Shown piece by piece: positions 15,395 through 27,585 of a DNA stretch of 64,000 bases. Position numbers and translations under genes: made by a program. This DNA is from Cannabis sativa (lineage: Eukaryota; Streptophyta; Magnoliopsida; Rosales; Cannabaceae). Within the stretch, counting starts at the first letter, position 1; every line of letters starts with the position of its first letter. The notes beneath the pieces were generated by a model. The model saw only the letters and a program-made list of their open reading frames with translations. It was not told the DNA's origin and made no database searches. Where the stretch lies: contig NC_083606.1 of the NCBI RefSeq assembly GCF_029168945.1, forward strand, positions 18,750,041 through 18,814,040, in the 5' to 3' direction.

Positions 15395-17671
15395 TCAAGC
15401 TTGAAGGATCTGGCAGTGAACTATGTGACTCCTCAAGCGGTTCCTACCAGCAAGGCTTGACCACAGATTTGTGACCAAAGTCTTGAATTGACCTTTTCCT
15501 GCTATATTTTCCCATAAATGTTCTGCAGTAGCTCCATCTACATCGTTGGATTTTGAAACGTCCACCAAGGATATGCTCATGTTATTTCGAATGATGCCCA
15601 ATTTACCATTTAAGGGAACAAGAGCAGCTGCCTCCAATGCCTGAGAATTCCCCAAATGCATCTTACTGTCAATGTGTTTGCTCCAAGAATCAGTTACTTC
15701 GTCGTAAACTCGAAGTTTGCAGCCATCCTTGCATTCCAAGGCGTAGAGGTTTCCATTTAAAGAAGCACTAGGATTCCTCCAACCTGCGACCATTCCGTCG
15801 TACACAGGGTACCAACTGTTGTTTTCAGGTTGGTAGACCTCACTCAGAACTTGACGATGAGAGCCCAGCCCCTTCAGATACCATTTCCCTTCGTATACAA
15901 CTCCAATGAAAGGTACCATTGCAGTGCTCATATCTGAAATGAAGGTCCATCTGTTCTTGTTGGGATCATAAACTTCTGCTGATCTCAAGGACCTATGAAT
16001 CCCTTCATTCTCCCCACCAGCAACATAAAGGCAATTGTTTATAACACATGAGCCAAAAAAATGTCTTCGACGGAGCATATCTGGGGCACGGTGCCATTTA
16101 TTGGTTCTAGCATTATAAAATATGACTCGCCTCATTGATCCCTTCTTAGGGTCTTTCCCACCAAACAAATAGAGATGACAACCACTGAGTACAGCACAAC
16201 CAAACCCGAGAGCATCAGAATATTCCTTTGGGACTGGTGGAAGGGGCTGCCAAAGCTGGTATATAGGGTCGAAGGCATGCCATGAGATTTTTCCATCTCG
16301 GTCTCTTTTAATGATATATATCCATTCTTCTGCAAGGCCAAGGTTTTTCCGAAGGGAGTAAAAGAAGTTACCAACCATAAGACGATACCATCTTTTGCAG
16401 ACTAGGCGAAGTTTACGGTGCTCGGCCCTTGGGACCCGTATTAGACAAGCAATGGCAAGATCATCGGGAAGTCCAGGAAGCAAAGGTGATTGGTTCCTAC
16501 TCCTATCACCGCGCGCCGGCTTACTTCTTGTTGGATGTATAGATGGTTTAATATCAGGCTGAAGACAGAGCCTTGACCCAGGAACATACCTTTTTGCTCC
16601 AGCAACAGTTTTAAGTCCGGCATCTACTCTACATAAACATGCTGTTGTATCAACCTGCAAGATACACGCATGTATAAAAATTAAACAACATCCCCTCAAA
16701 TAAATTTTGTCTAGATTTGAAGCAAGAACACATAGCATGTAGCGTGTAAGAAAAAGAAGCAAAAAAAAAAAAAGTAGCGTGTAAGCACAGTTGGTTAGGT
16801 GTACTGATAAAACTTTAACAGTACGTGACTTTGTCAAAGAAAAAAACCATTGCAATGAACAATATAACAAGAAATAGCATAAATGTCGTGGACATGATTC
16901 TTCCACTCCACCCAGCTTTGCACTGAGCAAGAAATGTACTTAAATTAATCCCAGGAAACATACTGTGATTTAGCAATGAAAACAAAAGCCACTTAAAATG
17001 GTTTCAATTTTAACTAGTAGGAACATCATACCATCTGTAATTAAATAATTATTCTTTTTCAATCTTTTGATACTATTTCAATCATAAATCCTAATATGGT
17101 ACTAATAATTGTTAAGGAAAAAACCATGACTAGACGCATCAAGTGTTTTCTTGCTCAAAAGATTCATTGAACAAACACAGACTACAATACCACACCATTC
17201 ATAATATAATAACTTCATTATTTTTCATGCCACAGTTGTTGTCACCCACATACGACATGACAAGATATAATTTACTCCCTTGTTCAGAAGAAAAGCTGAC
17301 AAGTTGGTTCATCTTTGTCTGCTCTCAACTAACTTTTCATTGAGAAGAGTTTAGCATTATTAAGCTGGAGAGAAAAGCTAAAATGGCAAAATAATACTAA
17401 CAGAAAATGCATTTTTCATGTTTAAGACTCTTTAAGTTAATTAGCTTAGCTCTGATAAGTGTCTAACTAAGTTACCCGAGAAAATGAATTTTGACAATTT
17501 TAAGATATGCATACTTTGACAATTAAATAAGCATCCAACAAGCTCAAATTGTATGGGCCAAACATTCATAAACCAAAAGAGGGATAGAGATAATATGTGA
17601 TAAAAAACTGAATATCTAGTCAACAAGAAAGACAAGAATTTTACCAGTGGTGGCTGCATCACTCGGTCCAT
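15395..17671 (-). CDS. F-box/kelch-repeat protein, SAGL1-like (At1g55270 type)
   Basis: Two coding exons on the minus strand: 17671-17645 (27 nt, MDRVMQPPL) and 16654-15395 (1,260 nt with stop), separated by a 990-bp GT-AG intron in phase 0; 428 aa in all. The short first exon was chosen because it joins in frame to VDTTACLCRVDAGLKTVAGA and ends at a good donor (ctg|gtaaaa). The F-box lies at ~68-110 (LLPGLPDDLAIACLIRVPR, then RLVCKRWYRLMVGNFF). Kelch repeats follow from ~165 to ~400, with LYLFGGKDPKKGS, LYVAGGENEG and paired R/W positions. F-box/kelch proteins bind SKP1 through the F-box and present targets to an SCF ubiquitin ligase. By family knowledge, the Arabidopsis counterpart SAGL1 affects cuticular wax and phenylpropanoid enzymes. 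The order and near-identity of the N-terminal block support this subfamily. No break seen. Confidence 0.9.
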
Positions 17672-19006
17672 TTCCTTCCGCTATTAAGAACTTGCCAAAT
17701 GCCAATATCAGATTCACCAACAAAAGTTCGATTTCAAAAACCGAAAACAAGCCTCTCAATCATAATGTCTTTTATGTAACAGACAAAGCACCCTGTATGC
17801 TTTACACATCACCTACCAATTTCACCATCACTTACACATATTTATACACCAATTCAGCTGCACAATGCTACTACAGTTTGTTAAGATCTCTAGTGGAAGC
17901 TTCTGATTTATTCTCTATACTCGTAACCTGTAAATGTGTCCAAATCCAAACCCAGACCCCGAAACCCACATCAAAATAACCCCAATTCACCCAAAGGCAG
18001 TTCCTCAAACAATCACAAGATTAAAACTTTGCAAGTACAAACCCAAGAATCACAGTCCACAGGAGTCAAAAGTAAACGAAACCCAATACTCTTCCCCACA
18101 CGATCTTCAAAACCCATATTCAGAATAAAAAACCAACATGAATTTCCCTCACAAAATCAAACAAAACGAAAACCATTCAAAAACCCCAAATTTCGCACAA
18201 AGGGAAAGAGAAAAAAAAAAAAAGAGAGAGAAGAGAGATAGAGGGGAATAAAGAGAACCGAAAAAGCAGAAATGCGAGACAGCGGGAGAATGGGGGCAAA
18301 TAGAGAGAGAGCACTGAAAGACTAGATGGAGACTCCTTTCAGTTTTCACCAATGACCATTAATCGTCAGTGGAGTTTAGGGCCCATGGTCTCAACGGCAC
18401 AACCTACCAAGCACAAGAGAATGTGTGTTCAAACATATAAGAAAAGAAGAAGAAAAAAAAAAGCCAAAATCCGAAACCGAAAAAATGGATTTCAAATGAT
18501 AACACCCTTGTGGCCTTGGTGGTTGCTCTAAGCAAAGAAAATGGAGATAAAAAAAACACAGAGATAAATTGAAAGAAAGATGAAGAGAGAGAAGGTGTAG
18601 AGAGATATATATGTAAGGGTCAAAACCCATACACAAGTTTATAGTTTGTTTTCATTTCTTATTTTTCTACAAGAAAAAAACACTACGAAAGAAAAGTAGA
18701 CAAAGATTCAAACAAAAAAAAAAATGGTGGGTCACATTGCTTCACAACCCCACCAAATGCAATTAAGTAAAAGAGATTTTCTAGTATGTGTTGACCCACC
18801 ACCATCACCCACATCATTCTTTTTTTCTTCCTACTCCACCAAGGGTATTTTAGTTATTTTAATATGACGGCCCTTTACTAATCCTGATGATGATTATATT
18901 TGTGTTTTTAATGTAGCGTAATAGTATTTTACAATTATATATTAGCTTAATAGTTTAAAGATTTTGGGTTCGAAGCAATCTTTTTTTCTATCTCTCCCTT
19001 ATCACT
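17672..19006 (-). promoter_or_regulatory. Leader and promoter region of the F-box/kelch gene
   Basis: Read on the minus strand, about 17672-18360 is likely the 5' leader, possibly with its own intron. It contains strongly pyrimidine-rich tracts near 18190-18240 and 18290-18330 (CT-rich on the minus strand), often seen in plant leaders. 18360-19006 is AT-rich upstream sequence. A LINE insertion starts at 19023, about 1.35 kb upstream of the start codon. Exact transcription start not determinable by eye. Confidence 0.4.
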
Positions 19007-19096
19007 AAGTTAGCGTTAGGAGTGTTTTGTCCCTCCCTGTAGAGTGATTTTGTTTTTGTGTGTCGAAGCGTTGATTACTGGTTCCAAAGTTTTGCT

Positions 19097-20281
19097 ATGG
19101 CCTCCTCTAGCAAAGAAGATCATGCTTTGACCAAAAGATGGGCTGATATATGTCTAGAAGATGAGGAAGAACACGAAGTCTCCCTGGCTGACGATTGCGA
19201 CGAGGAAGAAGAACTGAATTTTGATGACAGATGGTGCCTAGTGGGTCGAATGCTGTCTGGAAAAGTCTCTGATTTCCAGATATTCCAAAATATTATTGCT
19301 GATTTATGGAAGCCTGGAAGAGGTATTTTCATTAAGATTCTGGATCAAAACAGGTTTCTTTTTCAGTTCTATCATGAGATAGATATCAAAAGGGTGATTG
19401 ATGGCAGTCCTTGGACGTATGATCGCAAACAACTACTCATTGAAAGGCTTGAACCAGGTGGAAATCCTAGAACGATTGACATAAACACGTTAGACATGTG
19501 GGTTCAAATCCACGATCTGCGAACTGGATTCAAAACTGAATGGGCAATAAGGGAAGCGGCTCGCTATATCGGTCAGTACGTGGAGTCCGATCCTAACAAT
19601 TTTCAAGGCGTGTGGCGTGATTACCTTCGGGTTCGAGTTCGAGTTAATGTTAATGCTCCATTGAAAAGACGAATGAAGATCCGCAGCCGCAATGGAGAAG
19701 CTTTTTATGCTTACTTCAAATACGAAAGAGTTCCGACATTTTGTTTCATCTGCGGTGTCATGGGACATGCTGAACGTTTCTGTGAGAAGATATATGATAC
19801 CCCGATTGAGAACATAGTGAAACCATACAGCATAGAGATGAAGGCTCCGACGAGACGACAAAGTTTTTTGACAGCCTCTCCATGGCTCCGGCCAGTGAGG
19901 AGGTCATGCTCCAAGCAGTCGACATCAGCATCTCCCTCTGTTAATGCTCCTACGGATTTTAGGGGCACTAATTCAGGTAATTGTGATCCTCATGATAGTC
20001 AATCAAAATCACGTGATTATGGGAATCAGCAATCAACCTTAAAAGAGCATGTTGTGTTGGTCAATGACAACTCAGCAGATTTCAATAGTGAGGAGATAAT
20101 TGAAATCTCTGATTTAAAAAGGAAACGTTTGGTGACTTCTACACATGTTGGGCCAGCTTCTATGACAAAAGACTTAATGGAAACAGAGGATGGTAAAATC
20201 GTAGATCACTCAACTCAAGTGGTAATTTCAAAAAACGTAGATATGGTGGGTCTTGGTTTCCAAGCCCACCAAGAGCCATGA
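19097..20281 (+). CDS. LINE ORF1: DUF4283 / zinc-knuckle nucleic-acid-binding protein
   Basis: 394 aa. The start chosen is the first ATG (ATGGCCTCC), in good context. The N-terminal ~55 residues are acidic. A DUF4283-type region follows (WCLVGRMLSGKVSDFQIFQN, then LFQFYHEIDIKRVIDGSPW). Near residue 217 is a CCHC-type knuckle CFICGVMGHAERFC (C-x2-C-x4-H-x4-C). The tail is polar and low in complexity. This domain pair is characteristic of plant L1-type ORF1 proteins, which bind the element RNA and assemble it with ORF2. The stop codon TGA overlaps the ORF2 start in ATGA at 20278-20281. No break seen. Confidence 0.9.
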   Translation: MASSSKEDHALTKRWADICLEDEEEHEVSLADDCDEEEELNFDDRWCLVGRMLSGKVSDFQIFQNIIADLWKPGRGIFIKILDQNRFLFQFYHEIDIKRVIDGSPWTYDRKQLLIERLEPGGNPRTIDINTLDMWVQIHDLRTGFKTEWAIREAARYIGQYVESDPNNFQGVWRDYLRVRVRVNVNAPLKRRMKIRSRNGEAFYAYFKYERVPTFCFICGVMGHAERFCEKIYDTPIENIVKPYSIEMKAPTRRQSFLTASPWLRPVRRSCSKQSTSASPSVNAPTDFRGTNSGNCDPHDSQSKSRDYGNQQSTLKEHVVLVNDNSADFNSEEIIEISDLKRKRLVTSTHVGPASMTKDLMETEDGKIVDHSTQVVISKNVDMVGLGFQAHQEP

Positions 20282-23200
20282 GTACCATTAGTTGGAATTG
20301 CCGTGGGCTTGGGAACCCACGGGCCCAACAATTCCTTTTTGACATTTGTGTCCAAAAGAAACCCAAATTTTTATTTCTCTGTGAAACTCTGTGTAACAAA
20401 GAAGTGGTGGAGCGGTTCAGAATAAAGATAGGCTTTGAGGGATGTTTCTCTGTCGATGTTTTTTTTTTATTTGAAGGCTGGCTATGCTTTGGCGTATTTC
20501 TGAGGAGGCTCATCTCAATAACTACTCCAATAATCACATTGATATTGAAGTTAGGATTCCTGGGATGGTGAAGTGGAGACTTACTGGTTTTTATGGCGAA
20601 CCCAACAGGAACTTGCGACATCACACATGGAATCATCTTCGATCTATGGCTGCTGACTCAAGTCTCCCTTGGTGTGTGATAGGAGACTTCAATAATATAA
20701 TCAGTCAAGAAGATAAGAAAGGGGGAAGACCTTATCCTGCAACACTCATCACTGGTTTTCAGGATGCTATTTCGGACTGTCATCTCATTGACTTAGAGCT
20801 TCGAGGTTATCAATTTACATGGGAACGCAGCCGAGGCACTAACCGAGCAGTGGAGATTCGACTTGATAGAGCTATGGCTACTCAACAATGGCTGAATTTA
20901 TTTAATGAGGTATCACTCTCTAATTTGGCTTTTTCTTCTTCCGATCATTCCCCTATTTTTCTAGAACCCGAAACCATGATCAATGGGAACTTAATGGGGC
21001 TTTATCGTTACGAAAATTCCTGGAATAGAGAGCCTCTTTGTGCTCAAATTGTTGCTGATATATGGCAGTCCAACCCTCATCTTCAACTCATGGAAAAGAT
21101 TGAACTGTGTTTAAAGCAGTTGGCAAGTTGGGGGCGATCCATTACTGGTAACTTCAAGTCGCGACTTTCCAAGAGTAAGAAATTGCTTGTTGAACTGAAG
21201 AGCTCATCCTCTGCTACTGATATGGAAAATTTTGTGCAAGAAAAAACCAATTATTTTGAGATCCTTGCTCAACAAGAAGTGTACTGGAAACAGAGATCAA
21301 AGCAATATTGGCTTCATTCGGGTGATAAAAATAATAAATATTTCCATGCCACTGCTAGTGCCAGGAAAAGATCAAATTTAATTCAACAATTGCAAGACTC
21401 AAATGGCTCTTGGAAGAATTGGTCAACCGGCCTTGATACAGTGATCAATGACTACTTTCTTAATCTATTCCAATCATCCAACACTTCTAAGACAGTTAGA
21501 CATAGACAATATCGAGTTTCTAAGATCGCTTTTCATAATGAAGCACTGCTACAACCGATTGGTGATGAAGAAGTTAAGTCTGCTGTGTTCTCTATGCATC
21601 CTGACAAAGCACCTGGCCCCGATGGTATGTGTCCTGGTTTCTTTCAACATCATTGGCAAGTTGTGGGTACTGATGTTATACAATTAGTAAAAGATTTCTT
21701 TTTCTCTGGAATACTCCCTGCTGGTCTAAATGATACCCATCTTGTCTTGATTCCAAAGAAGAAGAACTTTGTTGCTATGAGTGATCTTAGACCAATCTCA
21801 CTATGTAATGTCCTATATAAGATCATCTCTAAAGTGCTAGCTAATCGCATGCGGGATCTCATTGACCATATCATCTCTGAAACCCAAAGCGCCTTCATAC
21901 CGGGGCGTCTTATATCTGACAACATAATGATAGCCTTTGAGGTGATGCATTACTTGAAGCGCAAAAGAAAAGGCAAGAAAGGGTTTATGGCGCTCAAGCT
22001 TGATATGAGCAAGGCATACGACAGAGTGGAATGGAGCTTTTTAAGAGCGGTTATGATTCGAATGGGATTTGCTAGTAGATGGGTTGAGTTGATTATGGCT
22101 TGTGTCTCAACGGTGCGCTACAAGGTTGTTCATGGTGGTCACATTCTGGAATCTATTACACCTTCTCGTGGCATTCGTCAAGGAGACCCTCTATCGACTT
22201 ACCTGTTTATTATGTGTGCTGAAGGACTCTCCGCCCTCATCCAAAAGTTTGAGTCTGATAGAATCTTACAAGGCTGTCGCGTAGCAAATCGGGCTCCTCC
22301 AATCACTCACATGTTGTTTGCAGACGATAGCTATTTCTTCTGTCAGGCTAGTGAGAATGCAGCTACTAGCATCAACAATCTTCTTGCTATGTTTGAAAAC
22401 GCCTCTGGCCAAAAGGTTAATCCCTCTAAATCTTCAATTTTCTTCAGTCCCAATACGGATAACACAACTCGGCATCGAATATGTTCTACCCTTCATATGG
22501 ATGAAGCTACTGAAGGTAGTCTTTACCTTGGTCTCCCCAACATCATTGGACGCAACAAAAATGCTATCCTCGGCTTCATAAAAAACAAAGTCATTACTAG
22601 GGTGAATAGTTGGGATGGAAGATTTTTATCTCGAGCAGGTAAGGAAATCCTTCTCAAAACTGTCATTCAATCACTGCCCACCTACGCTATGAGCGTTTTT
22701 TTACTTCCCCTTGGCACTTGCAAGGAGATCGAAAAAATAATGGCAAGTTTTTGGTGGAAATCTAATAATAGCAATGGTCGAGGTATCATCTGGATGTCTT
22801 GGGACAGGCTTGCTAAGCCTAAAGAAGAAGGAGGAATGGGGTTTCGACATTTACACGACTTTAACCTTGCCATGCTTGCTAAACAAGGTTGGCGTCTTCT
22901 GTGTAACCCAAATTCTCTCGCAGCTAGAGTTTACAAAGCAAAATATTTTCCTCAAACTGATTTTCTATCAGCCGAACTTGGTAATAATCCAAGCTTTGTT
23001 TGGCGTAGTATTTGGGGCGCCCAACATGTGGTTCGTCTTGGAGCTATTCGTACAATTGGTGATGGACTAAGCACAAAAATCCTTGGTACTCCTTGGCTAC
23101 CGAATCAACATACTAAGTGCCTTGTGTCTAGCCACCCAAGTCTTCAAAATACCTTTGTGAATTCTCTTTTCAAGGTCAACGAACGAAACTGGGATGAAGA

Positions 23201-24353
23201 AGTTGTGCTTGATTTGTTTCCTTCACATGAGGCTAATGTTATTCTCGGTATACCTTTGAGTAGTTCTGCAGGGGCTGACTTCTGGTCTTGGACAGCAGAC
23301 CATAAAGGTTGCTACACCGTGCGCAGTGCCTATTCCCTGCTCCAGCAACACAAACCAGCAGCAACTCCTCAACCCGACAACTCTGGTTTTTGGAGACAGC
23401 TTTGGCACCTGAAAATCCCACCAAAGGTGCTGAATTTCCTGTGGCGTGTCATCTCAGATTCTCTCCCCACATGTGTCAATCTCGTCACCAAGCATGTCCC
23501 TATTTCAAGCCAATGTCCGGTATGTAAAGCACATCCAGAAACTGCCATTCACCTGCTCATAACCTGCGACTTTGCCAAAGCCTGCTGGGCTAGTTTCGGT
23601 TGGCCTCTCAATGTTGCAGCCCCTTCTAGTTTCGGTAATTGGCTTGAGAACTTGATGCGAGTTTGTGATACAGAACAAGTTTGTCGTGCTTCAATGATTA
23701 CTTGGGCCTTATGGAAATCTCGAAACCAAGTTGTTTGGAAGAAACGCAATTGTACTATTAATGATGTTTTAGCTTCAGCCTCCACCACACTTGATCACTG
23801 GCGAAAAGCTCAAAATCCTTTTGCCTTATCAACACTATCTCTCTATAATAGTGGCGATGGGGCCGAGCTTTGGTCTAAACCTCCTACAAATCACATCAAG
23901 ATTAATGTGGACGCCGCTCTTTTTCATCATGAGAACTCATACGGGTTCGGTATAGTTGCTAGAGATAGTTTGGGTCATCTTATTGAAGCAAAGACAGGCT
24001 TCAAAGCAGGCTCTTATTCGCCTGAGGTTGTGGAGGCTCTGGGAATTAAGGAAGCTCTTAGTTGGATTAAGAGCACCAATTGGCACAACGTAGAGCTTGA
24101 GACTGATAGTCTTCTCACTGTTCAAGCAATCCGAAACAATCAGAGAATGTCATCCATTTTCGGTCTGGTTATTCAGGATTGTTGTCATTTGTTGTCTTCT
24201 CTACCTAGTGTTAAAATAAGATTTATTAAACGATCAGCCAATCGAGTTGCTCATGCTGTTGCTAGGCATGCTCGATTTTCCTCTGGTTGTAGCATTTTTT
24301 ATCACAATGTTTGGGCCGATCTTAAGGCTCTCTTGTATTCAGAATGCTTTTAA
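20278..24353 (+). pseudogene. LINE ORF2: endonuclease, reverse transcriptase, RNase H (one frameshift)
   Basis: Starts MSTISWNCRGLGNPRAQQF, the standard beginning of plant L1 endonucleases. It needs one frame change in or just after the T-run at about 20460-20480, where the frame moves by -1. It is then open to the stop at 24353. Domains in order: EEP endonuclease with GDFNNI and the SSDHSPI motif; reverse transcriptase with LRPISLCNVLYKIISK, ALKLDMSKAYDRVEW, IRQGDPLSTYLF and the active-site FADD near 22320; a zf-RVT region with CPVCKAHPETAIHLL; and an RNase H domain with INVDAALF, EALGIKEAL and ELETDSLL. The protein nicks target DNA and copies the RNA by target-primed reverse transcription. 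With one frameshift this copy is probably inactive unless the shift is a sequencing error or is bypassed. Confidence 0.92.
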
Positions 24354-24392
24354 TTCAATGAAGTTGCTATTTCATTTCAAAAAAAAAAAAAA

Positions 24393-24411
24393 AAGTTAGC
24401 GTTAGGAGCTT
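24393..24411 (+). repeat. Shared LINE target-site copy
   Basis: aagttagcgttaggagctt. The first 16 bases match 19007-19022 exactly (right target copy of LINE A). All 19 match 25398-25416 except one base (G here, C there), so it is also the left target copy of LINE B. Confidence 0.9.
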
Positions 24412-25397
24412 AGTGAATGGAAATTGGAAACTGGAGTGAATGGATAGATTGGTTCAATGACAGAAGGAATAGACCTGTTGCTCTATCTTTTGCGGAGTTC
24501 ATCACTGGTGCGTTGTGTATCTTTGAGAGTATATGGAAAGTGCGGAATGATGTTAGGCACGGAGGGCACCATACTCAGATCTCTGTGGCAATCCGGGCTA
24601 TTCGAGTTCGATACAGAGACCACCAATCTTGCATCATGCCCCCTAGATCGAAGACTGAACTCAATCTTACCCCTCCTCCGGGATGGATGACATGTTGTAC
24701 TAATGTATCCATTGATACAAATCTCTCGGTAGGAGCTGCTGTTTTCCGATTTGTGGTGTTTATTCTGCTTGTTTTACGGCTACTGAGCCGGCTCTGGTGG
24801 AGGCTCTTACTCTGGCAATGGCGAGCCAGGTAGCAGTGCAAAATCAGTTTCAGAGAATTGGTTTCTTCTGTGATAATGCAGAGGTGGTGTCTAATTTCTC
24901 GGAAACAAATTCGCATAATATCCATCTCAACTTAGCGGGTGCAGCGGCTAAGTTCAGATCTACTTCTCTCCAATTGCAGAGTGTTCAGCTGTCAAAGATC
25001 GGCAGAGAGCAGAACTTTATGGCTCATAATGTTGCAAAATGGGCGCGGTTGACTGAGGTGGTTGGAGAAATTGCCTTATCTTCCATGCCTCCTGAAGTGT
25101 TTGTGGATCATCAAGAATGGTTCCCGGACCCAGGCTAATTTTCCTGTCAATGGAGGATCCTGCAAAGGTTCTAGGCAGCTGTTGCATCGTGTTTTGTCGC
25201 TTAAGTTTTTTCTGTGTATTTTATCTTTGTTTGTGTTGTTCTGTTAGTGTTGGTCTTGCATTTGGTTTTTTTTTTTTTTGGATGCAGTTTTGTGTCCTTA
25301 GACGCTGGCTTTGTTTGTTTTTCGTTTCGGTTTTTTCAATGAATTGGTGCTTTGCACCTCCTCTTCACCAAAAAAAAAAAAAAAAAAAAAAAAAAAG
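24412..25397 (+). mobile_element. 5'-truncated LINE (LINE B)
   Basis: A fragment from the 3' end of a second, different L1-type element. It contains only the last part of ORF2, a 3' untranslated region of about 230 bp and a poly-A run of about 26 at 25371-25396. It is flanked by a 19-bp target duplication with one mismatch (24393-24411 and 25398-25416). 5' truncation is usual for LINEs. It is older than LINE A, which sits inside its left target copy. Confidence 0.85.
24417..25138 (+). pseudogene. LINE B ORF2 remnant: RNase H domain
   Basis: A broken frame, shifted near 24750. The first part (NWSEWIDWFNDRRNRPVALS, then a CIFESIWKVRNDVRHGG stretch) corresponds to the linker before RNase H in plant LINE proteins. 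The second (EPALVEALTLAMASQVAVQN, then FFCDNAEVV and REQNFMAHNVAKWAR) is the RNase H domain with its E, D and late H positions. It ends near 25138. Inactive because of truncation and the frameshift. Confidence 0.75.
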
Positions 25398-25416
25398 AAG
25401 TTAGCCTTAGGAGCTT

Positions 25417-27577
25417 GATGATCATATTGGTTGGATCATATGTTAAGGACATTCATGTCTTACTTTTTAATTGGTTAGTAATTTTTAATATTTAAATTAT
25501 ATAAAATTTAATATTAAAATAGACCGATAATAATATAACACATATTGTAGTGATTGAAATTTCACTTTGGCTCTTAGTATTTCTCTATTGGTCCCCTTAT
25601 TATAGTTTTAGTAGTTCTCATATTGTGGTGTGATTGGATTATGATAACCAATATATACTTCAATCTATTACACTTTTCCCCCCTCAATTTTACTAGTAAT
25701 AATATAAAATATATACTTTAAAAAAATAAAATTAGATAGTTACTTTTGGATTTTGGTTTTGGACTAGCAGGAAAGCTAGTGTTCAGATATGTTATACTAA
25801 GGAATTGATGAAAAAAAAAATTTGATTCATATATTAAATTAGGGTATCGTTTTGAGACATAATTATGATGCATTTGACTATATAATTGGGCAGATTCTTT
25901 TTTGAACTTAGTTTCAAACCCATGTCCCTAAATTGGTAAAGATACAAATAGAGACTCTCATAGTATATGCCCATATGAGTATGACTCTCATGAAGTTAAG
26001 GTCTTCTCTAATAGCCAACAATAGTGGCTTTAGAATAAAAGGCAAATGGTACATTGTCAATCAACCAACAATGTAATAAATAAATCAAATCAAATAAAAA
26101 AGCTACTTATAGCCATAGGAACTCCAACATTTGAAAATATTTCTAATTCTACTATATAACTTTCCTAAATTACCAACTTTGATGTTGTTTGTAAGTCTTA
26201 GGCATTAAAATGAGTTTCAAGCAATGAGACATTGACCCCTCAAACTCAATTTTCTTAGATGAAAATTGGTGGTGACTTGAGTGTTTTTGGTAAATGGGGT
26301 TCACTTAAAGTGACAAGCACAATCAATAGTATACCTTCAAAACTTTATTGAAGGGATTTGTGACTTGTGTGAGTGTGTGTTATCAAAGGGCAAATGGGAT
26401 TTGAAACACACTTCAACAGTTAAAAGATTGTTATCAAGAGAAAAAGGTTGTCAACTTTCTCATTTGTCATGGCATCTTAGACTGAGATTTGATTGCTTGC
26501 TTTTATCAACTAGTATTTCTTGCTGTTCACATTTATGCCTCTCATAATAGATGAAAGCTTTCTTTCAAACCAAAAAAAGGTCATTTAGCTGAACTGGACG
26601 GTCCTAATCATCTCTAACAAAATTAATATATGTATATATTAAAATATAATGAAGATGATATACCAAGATCATGGCTACCTCAAACCATTTTTGTTTTCTT
26701 CTTTTTATCTCATCTACTGAAAGAACAATCCATCATCACAAAAAATATAAAGATTAGTTAACTCTAGACTAGAATGTTCATTAAAATAAACTTATCTCTT
26801 AAGAGTGACATTTTCATCATCCTATATAAAATTATAATGTTTACTTTTCCACCTATTGTTTACAATTAGTTGCAACCTGAACTACTTGACCTGCTCTTCA
26901 TAGCTCATGCAAATTATTTATATTTTGTATATTTAAAAGGAAAAGGTCAAAGAAAGAAATGAAATAATTCCAAAATAGCAAACGGAAGGAAGGAGGAAAC
27001 TAGTTTGCATTTTCTAAATATATATGGCATGAAATAAAGCTCGAGGAAGAAAATTAGACAACCCAATTCTTGATAGTGAAATAATCCATTGAAGTGACAT
27101 TATATATTTGATTTAATTCTTTTTACTACTAAGGTTTTCCAATTCCAATTGGAACATATTAGGATAAAATAAACCAATCACATGTGCCACGCTTAAAAGA
27201 GCTGTCCAATTCATCTTTTTCATAAGTAAATGAAATTATGAAATACCATTATTTCTAGTTAATCTTATCGTTGGATAAAAGTCTCACATGTTTTATGATT
27301 TAATTTCAATTCAATATCGTGGTGAAGACTACAGACAAACAAGACGTGTAGGATGAACAATTAAGTCCATTAAAATTTGAAGAGGGGTCTCAATCACAGT
27401 CATTTTCTGCTCAAGAAAAGATTGTATGCATCTTTTTGGCTTATCCCACTGAATCAAATGGTTTAATTTGGTATATTTTTTTTGAGTTTCAGTATGGTAA
27501 CTATCTCCTCTTGTGTGAAAATCACCAATTATTTTTAGCATTAAATTTAGAATGAATGAAAATATGATGTTTATGAT
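25417..27577. other. AT-rich intergenic DNA, nothing recognised
   Basis: No coding sequence with intron-exon logic, no clear transposon ends and no RNA gene. Short repeated A/T words only. Confidence 0.5.
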
Positions 27578-27585
27578 ATCAAACT

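Larger units (their letters stand above)
19023..24392 (+). mobile_element. Near-intact L1-type LINE (LINE A)
   Basis: A full-length-looking non-LTR retrotransposon. It begins after the 16-bp target copy aagttagcgttaggag (19007-19022) and ends in a poly-A run, after which the same 16 bp recurs at 24393-24408. It has a 5' leader of ~74 bp, ORF1 (19097-20281), ORF2 (20278-24353) and a short 3' tail of ~25 bp before the poly-A. The perfect target duplication and single frameshift suggest a recent insertion. It sits in the left target copy of an older LINE (24412-25397). Confidence 0.92.

Noticed and set aside
17647..18241. Plus-strand frames upstream of the F-box/kelch gene
   Set aside because: They overlap its minus-strand first exon and leader; composition reflects the CT-rich leader.
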